NCBI GenBank assembly: GCA_949592205.1
Contig: CATIUR010000016.1
Span: forward strand, 498,501-562,500
Length of the DNA stretch: 64,000 nt
Direction: 5' to 3'
Origin: Helichrysum umbraculigerum
Lineage: Eukaryota > Streptophyta > Magnoliopsida > Asterales > Asteraceae
The first letter of the stretch is position 1; each line of letters starts with the position of its first letter. The position numbers and the translations under genes were made by a program. The notes below the pieces were generated by a model. That model saw nothing but the letters and a program-made list of their open reading frames with translations, searched no databases and was not told where the DNA came from. This document shows, piece after piece, positions 12,250-25,273 of this stretch.

Positions 12250-12782
12250 ATAAGTAAAAGAAACTTATCTTAAGAAAATCGGTACGCCCCGAAAACTTAT
12301 TTGAAGAAGACCGAGGCCTGTGTTGGACACAGTTCCCTTAATACAGATTCGCCGTCTACACGTCGTCTGTTTCCCAGAGTACAACAACCGAAGCAGCTTG
12401 TACTGCCGGACTTGACTCACTGCCCGAGATTTCATCGGAGAATACTTGTATCCCCTATAATAAAAAAGGGTTGTGTTTTTGTGTGTCCTTGAATGGAGGC
12501 TAAATGCCTCTATTTATAACTTGGTTATTCCCTTTAAGTTTTCTTCACCCACCGATGTGGGACAAACTCAATAACCAACCAAAACGTACATCAAACACCT
12601 TATTTTGAGAATCGATATCTCATTCATATCAACTCAGATTTAGACACATATTATATCGTTTTGAAGCTCTCATCTTGGAGTACGCAGATACATAAACTAG
12701 TATAACTATGTACCACATATACATATATAATTATGTGTCTGAAATTAGTGAAATCAACATGATTTCGCTAAATTTTCCAACA
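12250..12782 (-). mobile_element. LTR-like insertion, right end TTTTCCAACA
   Basis: On the minus strand it starts TGTTGGAAAATT, a common copia LTR start. It contains a block (GGCCTGTGTTGGACACAG, 12314-12331) closely similar to 16128-16145 in GLR intron 1. The left end and target duplication were not fixed, so it may be a solo LTR or fragment. It lies just downstream of the GLR 3' end. Confidence 0.45.
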
Positions 12783-13126
12783 TTAAGTTGGCAGTATTAC
12801 TCAAATTCCACTACTTCAGTCTTCAGACGTAATTCAAAATGCATAAGTTATGGTATATGACACATGTCCTTGCACAACATTTATATTTAGTAGGGCAGTA
12901 ACTTTGTTTCCCACAGATCCACACACTGACACCAGAACAAACAGAAACTTTGTTGCTAGTACTTCGGATTTATGTTCCATCAATATGTGGTAATGCATTC
13001 TATAAGAATCAAGTCGATACCATCTGAGTCTGTATGCTCAAAGCTAGAAAGGAAGGAGATAACAGAAATAATAGTTCAATTTATAAGAACATTTATAGGT
13101 GTGAGTCTTACTAGGGTCATTTTCTT

Positions 13127-16100
13127 TCAAGACGCATTAGCTGTTTTAGCCACAAGTAACTTCATGAGGAAAGCTAGCTTTCCTCCTGCCAGCATCATGT
13201 TGTTGAAATATTCTTTCTCACGAATGTAATAAACCATGAATAGGAAAAGAGCAGCAGCCATTGAGACTCCGGCGATCAAAAATAGACCACGCAACCCTTT
13301 GAAGCTTAAAACATTCTGCGATGGTGCAGAGTCGTTTGATCGTGGGTTAAACCACTTATTCTCCAACTCTTTTAAAGTCCCATTCTCTCGTAGTTTGGCA
13401 ATCTGTCTTGAGATCTCAGGGGCTAAAGGTGAACCTAGAGGGAATGCCTGCGAATTAGTTATAGCTACATTAATATGAAGAACTGTTGAGAGTTCGCCCA
13501 TATATAATGACAAATATTACACTTAACAAGCATGATACAGTGAGGACACTCACGAAGCCAAAACCGTTAGTAATATCTTCAGACACGACCATGGAGTAGC
13601 CAGATTGATACTTAACAAGAAATTCTTTTATGTATGGAATTTCATCAACAATTGCATCAACACCACCGTTCTTACTCCCACGTGACAAAGCATCAGCATA
13701 TTCCTCTAACGTTGAATATGGCTTCAATCTTGTGTCTTTGAAATTTATATTCCTAACAATGAGTCCCTGCACAGATGACCCATATCGGTATCCAATTGAG
13801 CCCCTCTCTGATGCTAACTGGATTTGTTCAACAGTTAATAACGAACTTAATGTTGCAGTGTAGCTTGAAACAAGCATAAGCACTACAAACAACCATATAG
13901 TGACTACAAATCTTGACAGATTACTTTCAAGCTTCTGCCCTGAAAATATTGGATCATGTTATGCAACTCATTAAAGGGGTACATTTTTGTTATACTGTGT
14001 AAAAAAGATCAAGAGCTTACTGTGAGCATAAACTATAGTTGAAAACGCAAACCACAAGGTTGTTCCGATTTGTTGTGCTGGTGAGCCTTGAAATTCATCA
14101 TTTGTTCGGTGTTCAAGAATCCAAATGACGAATCCCAATAAAATAAAAAAACATGCAGATACAATCCAAAGATCTGAACTAAGCGGTTCCAAAAAAATCC
14201 ACATGCTTGCATCGACATTTCTGGTTAGTATTGCAAGGCCAAGATCGGTGTATGGTAGTGTGAAGTCAACATAAAGAGATCTGTCTGCTGTGATTGTTAT
14301 ATCTCCAATGGCAACATCGAATTTCTGATTCAAACAAATAAGGGCTTATTGTTCCAAGTGTATGAAACTTTACACGTTTCACTATTGAATGGGGCGAACT
14401 TTGAAATTCCTATTGTATGTGTGTAAGTTCTAAAAATGTAATTTTGTATGTTTTTGACTGTTTTTCGACATAAAAAGATGTTTTTTGAAACAATAAACCC
14501 AACAAGTAATGCAGCACAACATATTATACATTCAATAAACCCCAAACAATAGTAAAATATGTAAAGTTTAATGCATTTTGAAACAGTAAACCCAACAAAT
14601 AATGCAGCACAACATATATTGGTGATTCCACTCTGCTAAAAGGAATGTTGTATATATTACGTATGAATGGGTTTGAAAAAACACATACCCCACTTTGGAC
14701 TTCATGTAAAAGATCGTTGTAATTTACTGTTCCAGCTTCAGCTTTAGGTATAAATGGAATGAATTCATAGTTTACCTTGCGATTTAGTCCAGCGATGGAG
14801 GCTTGGAACACTTCTAAACAAAACCCTGAAACAGTTGTTAGATTAGTTTGAGCATCATACCTCACTTGCATAAAACTCCCTGTTCTGAACTGCACTGGTA
14901 TGCCAATTCTGAGGACTTTGCTAGTCACTTGTAGCATCCTATGTGTTGGATTTGTCGGATTACTTCCAGGCCAAACTATGTTTTCCAGGCCTTCATAGGA
15001 AAAAGAACTCATTTTACCGATATTTTTGGTGAAAGTACCATTTTTTGCCCAAAACCCGACCCTATGTTCCTCCTTAACCAATACTTTGATTATTTCCAGG
15101 ACATCTGCAGTATTCCTCCCATTCATATATCGGAAAGCACCACCTAATCCATTAAATGAGATTCTTAACATCTGATTCAAAAGCGTTGCACCCCATTGAC
15201 CCGAGCCAGTTGTTTCCAAATCTTTGTTGTTCAGCATAAGAACTTGTGTTCTCTCAACGGCCATTGCTAGAGCATATACTGTGTCATATGCCCAAATACC
15301 ATAAGCATTTATGTCCTCTCCCCATTTCAAGTTGAATTGGTGAAGCTCCCTTGATTGCGGAATATATGATTTAAAACCTATTGCCCCTTGCATAGACTCA
15401 AGGACTTCATCATCTAATAAATTCAAAAAGTTCATAGTCTTACTGGTAATAATCCATTTGTATCCGTAATCCATCATTCCTAGATCTTTTGCATTCAGCA
15501 AAAAGTGGGATGCAAGTGAAGGTGAAGTGTGCATGATAACTATTTTTGTTTCCATCATCAAAAGCTTGTGAAGCTCTTCGTGGACTAGTTCACTAGTAGC
15601 AGAGATTGAAATTAGGCTACTATACGTTATAAATATGTTCCTCTCTTGGAACACACTGGTCATAAATGTAACCATCTCTATTCCATTATCAGTGTTTTCA
15701 CCGATAATGATTACATTTTTCCATCCAAATGATTCTGCAATTGCACAAATGGCTTTAAATTGAGTGGTTTCATCTTGTGTGATTTGAAGGAAATAAGGAT
15801 GCACGCGGATGTTTTGAGATGGAGAAGTGGAAAATGAAAGAATAGGTACTCTAGTTTCGTCTCCCAATACAGCAAGAAACTTTGCTTCTGCTGTTGACTC
15901 TGAACCTATGATTGCTTGCACTTTAGGTTCCTCCAAAAGATCTAGAGCTGAATGACTAAATTAATTAATATCTCATGCTACATGTGAATGAATTTGAATA
16001 AATAAAATGAATGGTAAAAATTGTAGGAGTATATAACATAAACGAAAATAATGTTATAACGAAAATAAAATAGAAAGAAAAAAGAAAGAAAAAAGATGAA

Positions 16101-17203
16101 GCAGAAATTAAAACGAGTGGTTGGAGCTTGTGTTCAACACAATTCCCTTAAAACATAATTCGAGTCTGTTTCCAAGGGTACGCCTACCAGAGCAATTTAC
16201 CGTCGGAGTCGATGGTCATTTGCCTGAAGTTGCAATGTTGGTGTTGTTTTTGGTAAACAATCTGGTGGAGGTGATGGTAATTATGTACAACTTAGATATA
16301 ACTAAAAGTCTAAAACTACTAAGCAAGACCATTAAACCCATTAAACTCAATGATTAATTAAGTATTTTAATCATTAAGCTCCAGCAGTTTTAAAACCATT
16401 TGAATTCAAAACTGAAATGGATGGGTCGCTGGGTCCGGTCAATTGGGTCAGAATTGTCACTCAACCCGTCTACTGTCAAATAGGTCATAATTACCACCCG
16501 CCACATCTACTGGTTGGGTGTCATCTGCAAGTGGTCCTTGTCTGCGGTAAGGCCTTTGTCTATAGCAAGGCACTTGTAGGCCCTTGTCAGAGGTAAGCAT
16601 GAGCACCCCTCGTTCTATGCATCTCTCTTGTGGCTCGAGATCTCATTCACTACATTAGAACTTTGGACATATAGTATACAGAAAAGAAGCCCTTTTCAAC
16701 GAATATGCAATCATATAATATTTACTCATAAATATTAGATATGCCTATGATTTTATGGGTCAAAATTTTGGGAAAAATACACAGTTAACACAATTTTTCC
16801 AACAACCAAACATCTAATGCTACAAATATAATTAGGATTTATATCAGTGTTGAAATCTATTATTACTTTTCGAACAAATTAGAAGATAAAATATATCAAA
16901 AATTGTTAATATCTGAGTTGAAAGGGAGAAATAGTTAAAGTTACCAGCAGATAGAGCATGTAATGGTACTCCATGTGCATCCCTATTGTGAAGAACTATC
17001 CGTGTTTTGTAGTGACTGTTGACCGTGTAGAAGTCAGATACCGCCATGGTGATGCAACTATGAACCATCTTTCCGACCCATGATCCCATATCCAGAATCA
17101 CTCCCACTGGGATCTCCTTATAGGCTGCATCTTCGTTTGCTTGTGAACATATTGGAGAGCAAAGCAACATCAACATAACGATCAAAAGGTCCCTTCTCTT
17201 CAT
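13127..17203 (-). CDS. GLR: Glutamate receptor-like channel (GLR), five exons
   Basis: Plant glutamate receptor-like cation channel, normally in plasma membrane or endomembranes, gated by amino acids and involved in calcium signalling. Exons (minus): 17203-16945, 15947-14689, 14324-14021, 13939-13554, 13447-13127; all introns are GT-AG and the joined frame is open for 842 codons. Residues 1-20 form a signal peptide. The amino-terminal ligand-binding-like domain spans about 30-400, S1 starts near VLRIGIPV (431), M1 is about 558-577, then the pore loop, M3 with SYTATLSSLLTV (about 633-644), S2, and M4 at 790-811. Slightly short for the family (about 900). It looks intact. Clade 2-like by resemblance only. 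Intron 1 (997 bp) holds an LTR-like insertion. Confidence 0.92.
14484..14619. repeat. Two direct copies of about 41 bp in GLR intron 2
   Basis: TTTGAAACA(A/G)TAAACCCAACAA followed by TAATGCAGCACAACATAT occurs at 14484 and again at 14578, 94 bp apart, within the intron between exons 2 and 3. Confidence 0.85.
16095..16803 (-). mobile_element. LTR-like insertion in GLR intron 1
   Basis: The minus strand begins TGTTGGAAAAATTGTG at 16803 and ends with a block like that of 12250-12782 (GGAGCTTGTGTTCAACACAA). Left end approximate; no clear target duplication. It fills most of intron 1 without touching the splice sites. Confidence 0.45.
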
Positions 17204-17408
17204 GCTACTGAATGCTAAAAAGCTCTTCTTTCTGCAAGCAAAAAAAATATATATATGCTTTATGTCTTATCTATATTTATCTCTTATTTAGTTATTTATT
17301 GTAGCTCTTTTTGTTGGCTAATCTTATAAGCAAACTTCATTTACAGCCAGTCAACCATGACCGGATATCTATTCTCACATACACCATCCAGGCGTTAAAC
17401 CAAGGTAA

Positions 17409-17561
17409 TGTTGAGATGTGAAAATCGTACAAAAGAAATTTAAATTGAAGGTTGTGGTCACGTGACTTCAAGTTTGGAAACTAATTGCTTGTGGTATTTA
17501 GTGGCTTCTCACGTGACCTCCAAAGAGGCGGCTACGAATTTTTTTTTGTGTCGCTTGTTTC
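17409..17561 (+). mobile_element. 5' LTR, first part
   Basis: Matches the start of the 3' LTR (24833 onward), including GGTCACGTGACTTCAAG, and stops at CTTGTTTC, where the hAT-like element inserted. Confidence 0.92.
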
Positions 17562-20500
17562 CACCGGCGGAGCTTCTTTAGGGCGAGGGGGGGTGCTCGC
17601 CCCTCCTAGAAATTTGGTTGCAGTTAGCGTTTTATATATGAAAGTATGTAAAATAAACTGTTTGTGTATTGTCGCCCCCCTAAAATATTTGAAAGATGAT
17701 CAGGAGAGGGCATCAAGCTTTAGATCGCCGGAAGTTACATACGTAGTTGCAGTAAGAAAATATGTGTGTTTGTTTTTTCCAGTGGAGAAGAAGACAAACG
17801 TGGTCCAACTGTCCAAGAAAGAGATGGGTATATATGGCTTTAAAGTGTGCCACGTATACTTTTTATTGGTTTCTTTTCTTTCATACTTTTTACGGAGTAT
17901 TTTTTAATTATTATTCATCATATAAATAAATAAATTGATAAACAGAAGGTAACAAAGTTACTAAACAATAACTTTAACGGAACACAGGTACACGTAGACT
18001 TATCTTTAACCATACTTTAAAATAATCAAGTAAACATATACGGAGTAGCATTTTTTTTTATATATATTCTAAAGAACAATAATCTAGTTAAGGGAACTAT
18101 AATGTTAACTAGTTTAAGACCCGTGAAAACACGGGATTTGTTTAGAAAAAATAAAATAAAATTTATATTATTATGCATAGATATTGATGCGAAGTAGGTG
18201 GAGACATTAATATTAAACAGTTAAAAATTAACATATATTCAATGAAAAAAGACTCAAGTTATAAAATTATCCATTAACTATAATTTTCACCAATTATATA
18301 TTATATCTATCCACTAAAACTTGTTTTGAACGGTTAAAATATGAAATGAACATTTGTGTTGAAACAACTATAAATAGAAAGGATGAAACTTGGGAGTTGG
18401 GATGGGATATAGGGAGTATTAGATACATTCAGTATGTTATTATAATATTGTTATTGATTTTTTTGCAATACTCCGCGATCATTAAAAAAGTGGTTTAACT
18501 TGAGGTAACCTGGCAATAAAACTGAATATGAATCCTGAATCCATGCACAATTGCCTAAGAGGCTATAGAACCAAGTAATACCAGTTGGAACTATGAAAAG
18601 GGCCAGCCCATAATTTTAATACTATGTAGGTTCGCTCAAATGAGAAATGACTTTTACTTTCTTACAACAATTATGGGGATGGCATAACAATAGTCCAACG
18701 TAATTATTGTACCCTTAAATTAAATGTGAATGGAGCTTACTAAAGCAACTCCATTATCAAATGTTTCATTATCACAGCAAGCAAAAATATATCCATGAAA
18801 AAAATGTATTAACCACATATGCTACTCTCTTGTATAACCTTAAGTAAGGAATCCCCAATATAGAAGGTGCTTGAAGTTAACATATCAGAAAGTGCAGGTC
18901 TGCAAAGAAGAAAAATGAGATTAAAATCCAAACAAACTTGCATTTCCATGAAAAGATACATATCTGAAAGATTAAGATTGACAATATACTCCCTATATTG
19001 CAATCACCATCCATTAACTTATCAGTGAATCAACTGGTACTAATCAAATGGGTGAAGAAAATATACATTCTTAAAACCATCACTTTTAAAATATAAATCC
19101 TTATAAACTACCTCTTCTAAGAAAACATTAACATCTTGAATATAATGACTAAACATTACTATGCTTTAGTCAATTTGACAAAAATTGGTCAAATTAAACC
19201 AACTTTGCACCCATCAAAAAATTCACAACACTGGCAAGTAGCATAAATTGTATTTTTATTATATCCGGACCTCATTTTGTATGGTCCTATTGGATACACT
19301 TCTTTACCTTACTGCCCCATCAAAGCAGTATGATGTCCAGAAAAATTGGAGCAACCTTACACCTTTATACCTGCTATTAATCATATATTAACATGGATAA
19401 AATTATGGTTTCTCACCATAGTTGTAGATAAATGTATATAAATGGTGGACTTAGCTTTGCAAGCATAACTTTATAACCTGCACAAAAACAGAAAAAAATA
19501 AGACAATAATGAAATTATTTTGAGAAGAAATTGTATTATAGTAGTTTTTTTTTATTAATAACACATCGGTGCTTTTTTTAGTAGTGACTCATTATTTTCA
19601 AAGATGCATCACCACCTTTACTACTCAAATCCAGGCTATCAAATCAGAATTCCAAATTTTGACAGTAGACAACAAATTTAACAAAACTCTCTTACCTTTG
19701 CCATGACCAAATTACCAATTTCGCCATAATCTTTTATCAATGGCAGGGTGTCACTTTGACCTGAAAAAGCTTATGAAACTGAGTTTTTTTTTAGGGGCCC
19801 CCAATCTGCACACAATTTAACAACTATGAAGTATTACTAACTCAATTATTTAAAAGGTAACACATAGTTTAGACCTACTAATTTAACTTATAGTTGGGTT
19901 CTCAAAAACAATAATAAAACTTGTACATATCTACAATCATGGACTATAACAATGAACTATATGCATAGACTTATCAGTAATGAACTTTAATCACCATTAG
20001 ATATTCAAAATAACAAATTAAAAGGCTAAAACTCATGATAACAAAGACATTGCACAAGAACATAGCAAAGGTCAATTGTCACTCACCGATTGCCACCTTT
20101 GTCATGTTAATCTAGCTGTTACAGCACATCAATCTCTATCATAGCTGCCTCCCGATATTTCTTAATGCCACGACCAATTTTTATGGCAACCATTTCCTTC
20201 CTTTCTTGTCCCAACATTCGAATACTTAGCCAAATGTACCTAAATAAAAATTATATATCAATTAAATGATTCACGAACAATCTTAAATTCTTAAATCTTC
20301 AAAGCTAAGGCCTAAAAAAAATCATACATTTTAATCTATTACTCTCAGGCATTTCATCAAACACCTTTCATGCATTGCACAATCACCATTTACCTGTAAC
20401 TTTCTACACCTGCATATGACCCATATAAAAAGTATATGAAATTTAATCTATATCATGATTTTGTCAATCAACAAAACAATTTGAATGCCAAACACATCCT

Positions 20501-22769
20501 TACAGAACACTTTCAAATCAGTAACTTTATTCATACATACAAAAACAAAATCAACATGTAAATGAAAATCTGAACGAATAAATCTAATTGAAAAAAACAG
20601 CAAAAGAATAGTCAATATACATTAAAAGTCGAAATTCATCACTTCCATCCAGGATTTGATTTGGTTATATTTTGAAAGCTTGGTTAGAAATTAAACTTTA
20701 CTGACTTCGTCCCGAGTCAAATACTACTTTTGAAGTGATAAACAATCGAACTATGTCGACTTTGTCCCAAGTCAAAGGGAATTGTTACTGATCATAAGTA
20801 TTTGACATGTTAAATCGTAACACACTCATATTACCCACCACTTCAAGATGAAGACAGTAAGTTCTAGTCCAAAAACAAACATCATTTTTGCACTCCTTGT
20901 GTCTGCATGATAACATTGGCCTCTGATTTTGATGCAGCCTATTACATGAACATGATACCATTCAGATTATTCATAAATTGATTATCTCATACACATACAA
21001 AAAAAGATCAACAAAAAAACAAACATTATTGGCATGCTTTAAACCATTATAAAGGATCAAAAGCTTGAATAAACAAAAACATTACTTTAATCGAACACAT
21101 AATTATCACTAACTGCTACAATACAACAAAGAATCGTATATTTATAAGAATGACAAAACATAATGATTACAATTATACTTTAGTCTAAGAAAATATATGT
21201 CATTGACGCATTTAATCGAGCACTTGGCATGCTGGAAAATGACATCAGTTGGTTTATCAAAATATTGTTTTTCATCAAGGAATTAAAAAGTTTGGAAATG
21301 AATGTATAAATCTTACCTTGCAGTTGTGGAAATCGAACGAATAGTATATAATGCAGACTTTTTTCTTCTTTTTTACCTATACATTCACACAAACTCAAAA
21401 TATAAACAAAAAGAGAAACTCGAATCACAATCAAATATACACAATTAAAACCCCAATATCAAACAATCACCCTTTCACAATTAAACATACACCAAAAGGA
21501 CTAACAATTAAGCTTAACAGGAAAACTGAAACGTTTTTTATTTAAGAAATATTGGGAAAAAGAAGAAAACGAAAGGGAAGAGAATTAAGGAGGCGACGGT
21601 ACCATTGTAGGTGAAAAATAAGCTTCGGATGGTGTTCCGGCGGAGGCTGTGCTGAAGCGACCTGGAGAAATGGGTTGTTGGTGCTTGAAAAGCTCTAATG
21701 AAAATTGTTAAAGACTTATAATCGTGATGTGATGCTTAGATGTAGCAGTAGTAAAAAATCATTAAAGAAGAAAAAAACATAACCCATTACCCTAAATCCC
21801 GGCCATTGTTTGACTCAGAAACAAAAAATCATGTATTTACCTGAATCAACAGCTGCATTTTTTGAAAAAAATTCTCACTGAAAAGCCCTAATATCCTCCG
21901 ACAAACCTGTGAGAACAAAAAGAAAAAAGAGAGAAGATAAAAGAAAGAGGATGAAGAAATACAGAGAAGAAATGGAGAATGATCGAGATGGAGAAACGAT
22001 TGAGTTTCCAACCATAACCTTCAAATTAGATCTGGCGTGCATCAGACCACCAATCAAGCGTTTAAGCGTGATAAACACCATTAATGCTTAAAGACGCAGC
22101 AAATTAGCTTAGGAAATAACAAAAAGTATTCAATTTAAATAAGTTTTTTTAAAAAAAAATTAAGTGTATTAAAAACGGAAATTATTAATGGTATTAATTC
22201 ATTAACAGGTATTGTGTTTTTTCAATGAAAAATTGTGATGTATGGGTGACATCACCCTTTTAACCACATCGTGACACATCAGCACCAAAACCTACCTCAT
22301 GACTCGCCAAGTCAGCTTCATGACATCAGCGTAACCCCCCTTTATTAGTATAGATAGATAGATAGATATCTTTTAAAGTGCTAGAAGTAGTAGTCAATAT
22401 AACACTTCCAAAAAAAATATATATATATAACACTTCCATTTTGCAACTCATGATTCAATCGAGATCGTGAGTTTATTTAGCCTAATGTCAAAGTTATTTA
22501 AACTCAGATAAAAAAAAAGGCTATCTATTGTGTTGTCTGCTTGTTCAAAATAGTACTCAAAATAGAAAAAAAGAAAAAAGAAAATACACACAATAAATTG
22601 CTCAATATCTACAAGGTAGTAAGGGTATTTTCTGGCCTTGTTGACAGCACAAATGTTTTGCCCTAAAATAATAATTTTTTATGTAGTACTACGTATATAA
22701 ATAACAACTACAAATATATGTGATAATAATTTTCGCCCCCCCAACCAAAGATTTCAAGTTCCGCCACTG
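17562..22769. mobile_element. hAT-like DNA transposon, non-autonomous
   Basis: Flanked by an exact 8-bp target duplication CTTGTTTC (17554-17561 and 22770-22777). Termini are CACCGGCGGAGCTTC and, read inward on the other strand, CAGTGGCGGAACTTG, imperfect inverted repeats of a common plant hAT-like type. Without the Helitron inside it would be about 0.96 kb and has no transposase. Confidence 0.85.
18109..22354 (-). mobile_element. Helitron, about 4.25 kb, non-autonomous
   Basis: On the minus strand it starts TCTATACTAATAAAGG (22354 downward) and ends with the hairpin CCCGTGTTTTCACGGG (18135-18120), ten bases later than which comes CTAG (18112-18109). It sits between host A and T with no target duplication. 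These are the defining Helitron ends. No Rep/helicase frame was seen. The interior (18140-22300) is AT-rich, with a pyrimidine-rich tract followed by AG near 21910 on the minus strand that may be a captured intron. The exact 5' base is uncertain by 4 bp because of a TAGA repeat. Confidence 0.82.
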
Positions 22770-22777
22770 CTTGTTTC

Positions 22778-23059
22778 TTTTTTAAGTGGGTTATATATTA
22801 TAACCTATTATTGTATAAACCCTAAGCCACCAAAATAATAGAGAAAACTCTCTCGGTTTGGTCCCGTGGACTAAACCAATCTCCAAGTTGGAGATTGGAC
22901 ATAACCACGTTAAATCCTTGTGTCGTTTACTTTCTCGTATCACATATATTTATCGTGTTTGCTTGTTAATTGCTTTGCTAGCGATTTGGTTATTCGTTTA
23001 TTGTCGTGGGTACAATTGTGTTCAATTGTGTGCGTTGTTTGGGTCCTAAATTCCTAACA
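22778..23059 (+). mobile_element. 5' LTR, second part
   Basis: Matches the end of the 3' LTR: TATATTATAACCTATTATTG, then GGGTCCTAAATTCCTAACA. Confidence 0.92.
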
Positions 23060-23060
23060 A

Positions 23061-23072
23061 CTGGTATCAGAG
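23061..23072 (+). other. Primer-binding site
   Basis: CTGGTATCAGAG, complement of initiator tRNA-Met with one 5' change, two bases after the LTR end. Confidence 0.8.
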
Positions 23073-24832
23073 ATCAAGGTTGAACGATTGAAAACGATGC
23101 GGTTTTAGGATTTGTTTGCAACATGTGATCGAGATTGATAGACTCATTTTTTTTATGTTAGATCGCGACGAACTCGAAGAGTTGTTTTCCGGATTGAACA
23201 AGATTAGGGTTTTGTCTGGTGGGTTGTGACATGACGACACGGCAGGAGGCCGGTTACGTTATGACAGTGATTGTTCGCGGTGGTAATAAAGTTGTTGATC
23301 GGGTTTCGATCGGTGATTTGTTGCGGAGAGATTTTTTGGGATCCGGGTTTTGGATTCAAGTTTATCATTCTTTGCGATCCCGTGTAAAAGAATAGATGGA
23401 CGTTATCAAACTTGGGGTTTGATGGTGCGAGTGTAGGGACGTGATGTCTCGGGAACTTCATTGATACAGACTAGGTTATTCACGGATGTGAGGTTTGTTA
23501 CGGTGCTCAAGAGGATGGTTTCTCGGTTGAGTAGACGGGTAATAAACGGTACCACATCCGTTTTGGAAATCGACGGTGATGGGTGTTGGAGGTAGTTTTG
23601 TTATCGCTCGCGGGTTGATACCGGAGACCATGATTTTTGGTCGAGTATTCCATATGTTTGGAATTATTAGGTGGGTTAGAGCTACTACTCTTGAAGATAT
23701 TGGTTGTAGAAGATGTTGGATAGAACGCGTTCGACTGGGCTCGGGTATTGGTTGATGTTGGTTCAACGAAAGAGTGATTCTTCTTAAAGAATCAATTAGA
23801 AATCTTCAAGTGGATTAGAGGCGGATAACTGTGTAAGTCCTAATGTTTAAGCTTTCGGATATTGTTGAGAGTGTCGGACTCTTGGGAGTTTGTTAACCGG
23901 TGGAAGTATCGAAGCTAGTGGGAGTTTGGCAACTAGTGGGAGCTTTGGAGCTTGGTGTGCAACTATTGGATCTCAGTTTCTATGCGTTTAGTGTGCGAAT
24001 TCCGGATAACACTAGAACATTCAGATCTTCGTTTTTTTACTCTCCAATAGCAAAGAAATTTGCGACTGACCGTGGGTTATGAACCGGAGTCTTCTTAGAT
24101 AGCCGCGATTGTTATTTTAATTCGTACAGTGGGAGCGGGCTGAGAGGGAGAAGATGTGTTCATAGAAATCATAGCTATGTATTTGAGTCGGTGTACCAGC
24201 GGGAAAGCGAAAGTTTGTAATGTAGATTTTCAAGGTTGTGACTGCGTTCTCACGGGTAAACCTTGATGATGATCTACGAGTTTGTTCTATCGGCGATTTT
24301 CTGATTGCTGGGAAGGAAAATCGGATGGACAAAATTCTGTACGGGTTAGTCGTTGACATGTCGGTGGCAGGATCCGATGTGGCTGTAATCGACGAGTTGA
24401 GGAGATTATGGGTATCTCTTGTAAGAATCCTGTGGTTGAAGTCATTCCACACTTCAACGTATCTTCTTGGGCTAAAAGATGGTGGTGCTGATAATCGGAG
24501 AGTGGTCCCATTTTAGTAGCGGTGTTCAGTTAGCTTTGTATATCGAAAGTCTTCCGATTTTTTGAGATCGAGCAAGCGTGTCCCGGATGGTTTTTCGAAG
24601 GTATTGGTTGAGCTAAGAACAAGGTGTTGCTAAAGGGGCATCAAAGGTGTTGTCTTATTCTAATTTCAATAGGTGTAGTTGAAGAGTCTTTTATCGAAAG
24701 TCTATCTGATTCGTGTTAATCAGTGTGCGTCCCAATTGGTATTGGCGGTATGGAGAGACGGATTCGACTTGGTTGAAAGGGAATATTGAGGGTTTAATAA
24801 TATCGGATTTGTCCGATCTTCAAGTGGGAGAT
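23073..24832 (+). other. Internal region without gag-pol
   Basis: Several short open frames on both strands, none with a retroviral motif. Ends in a purine-rich tract AAGTGGGAGA (24822-24831) next to the 3' LTR, the likely plus-strand primer. Confidence 0.65.
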
Positions 24833-25268
24833 TGTTGAAATGTGAAAATCGTACAAAAGAAATTTAAATTGAAGGTTGTGGTCACGTGACTTCAAGTTTG
24901 GAAACTAATTGCTTGTGGTATTTAGTGGCTTCTCACGTGACCTCCAAACAGGCGGCTACGAATTTTTTTTTTGTGTCGCTTGTTTCTTTTTTAAGTGGGG
25001 TTATATATTATAACCTATTATTGTATAAACCCTAAGCCACCAAAATAAAATAGAAAACTCTCTCGGTTTGGCCCCGTGGACTAAAGCAATCTCCAAGTTG
25101 GATATTGAACATAACCACGTTATTCTTTGTGTCGTTTACTTTCTCGTATCACATATATTTATCGCGTTTGCTTGTTAATTGCTTTGCTAGCGATTTGGTT
25201 ATTCGTTTATTGTCGTAGGTACAATTGTGTTCAATTGTGCGCGTTGTTTGGGTCCTAAATTCCTAACA
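24833..25268 (+). mobile_element. 3' LTR of the copia-type element
   Basis: 436 bp, TGTTGAAATG to TTCCTAACA, followed by the GGTAA duplication. The duplicate block shared with 17413-17561 and 22778-23059 defines it. Confidence 0.93.
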
Positions 25269-25273
25269 GGTAA

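Larger units (their letters stand above)
17409..25268 (+). mobile_element. Non-autonomous Ty1/copia-type element, nested host
   Basis: A complete LTR element: 5' LTR 17409-17561 plus 22778-23059 (split by the hAT-like insertion), primer-binding site, internal region 23060-24832, and 3' LTR 24833-25268 (436 bp). The LTRs begin TGTTGA(A/G)ATGTG and end TTCCTAACA. It is flanked by a perfect 5-bp target duplication GGTAA (17404-17408 and 25269-25273). The 1.77-kb interior encodes no gag or pol, so enzymes must have come from a related element. The two LTRs show a handful of differences. Confidence 0.92.

Noticed and set aside
23204..24516. Several frames inside the copia-type element as captured genes
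   Set aside because: Open on both strands at similar length, no motifs; the region behaves like non-coding interior.
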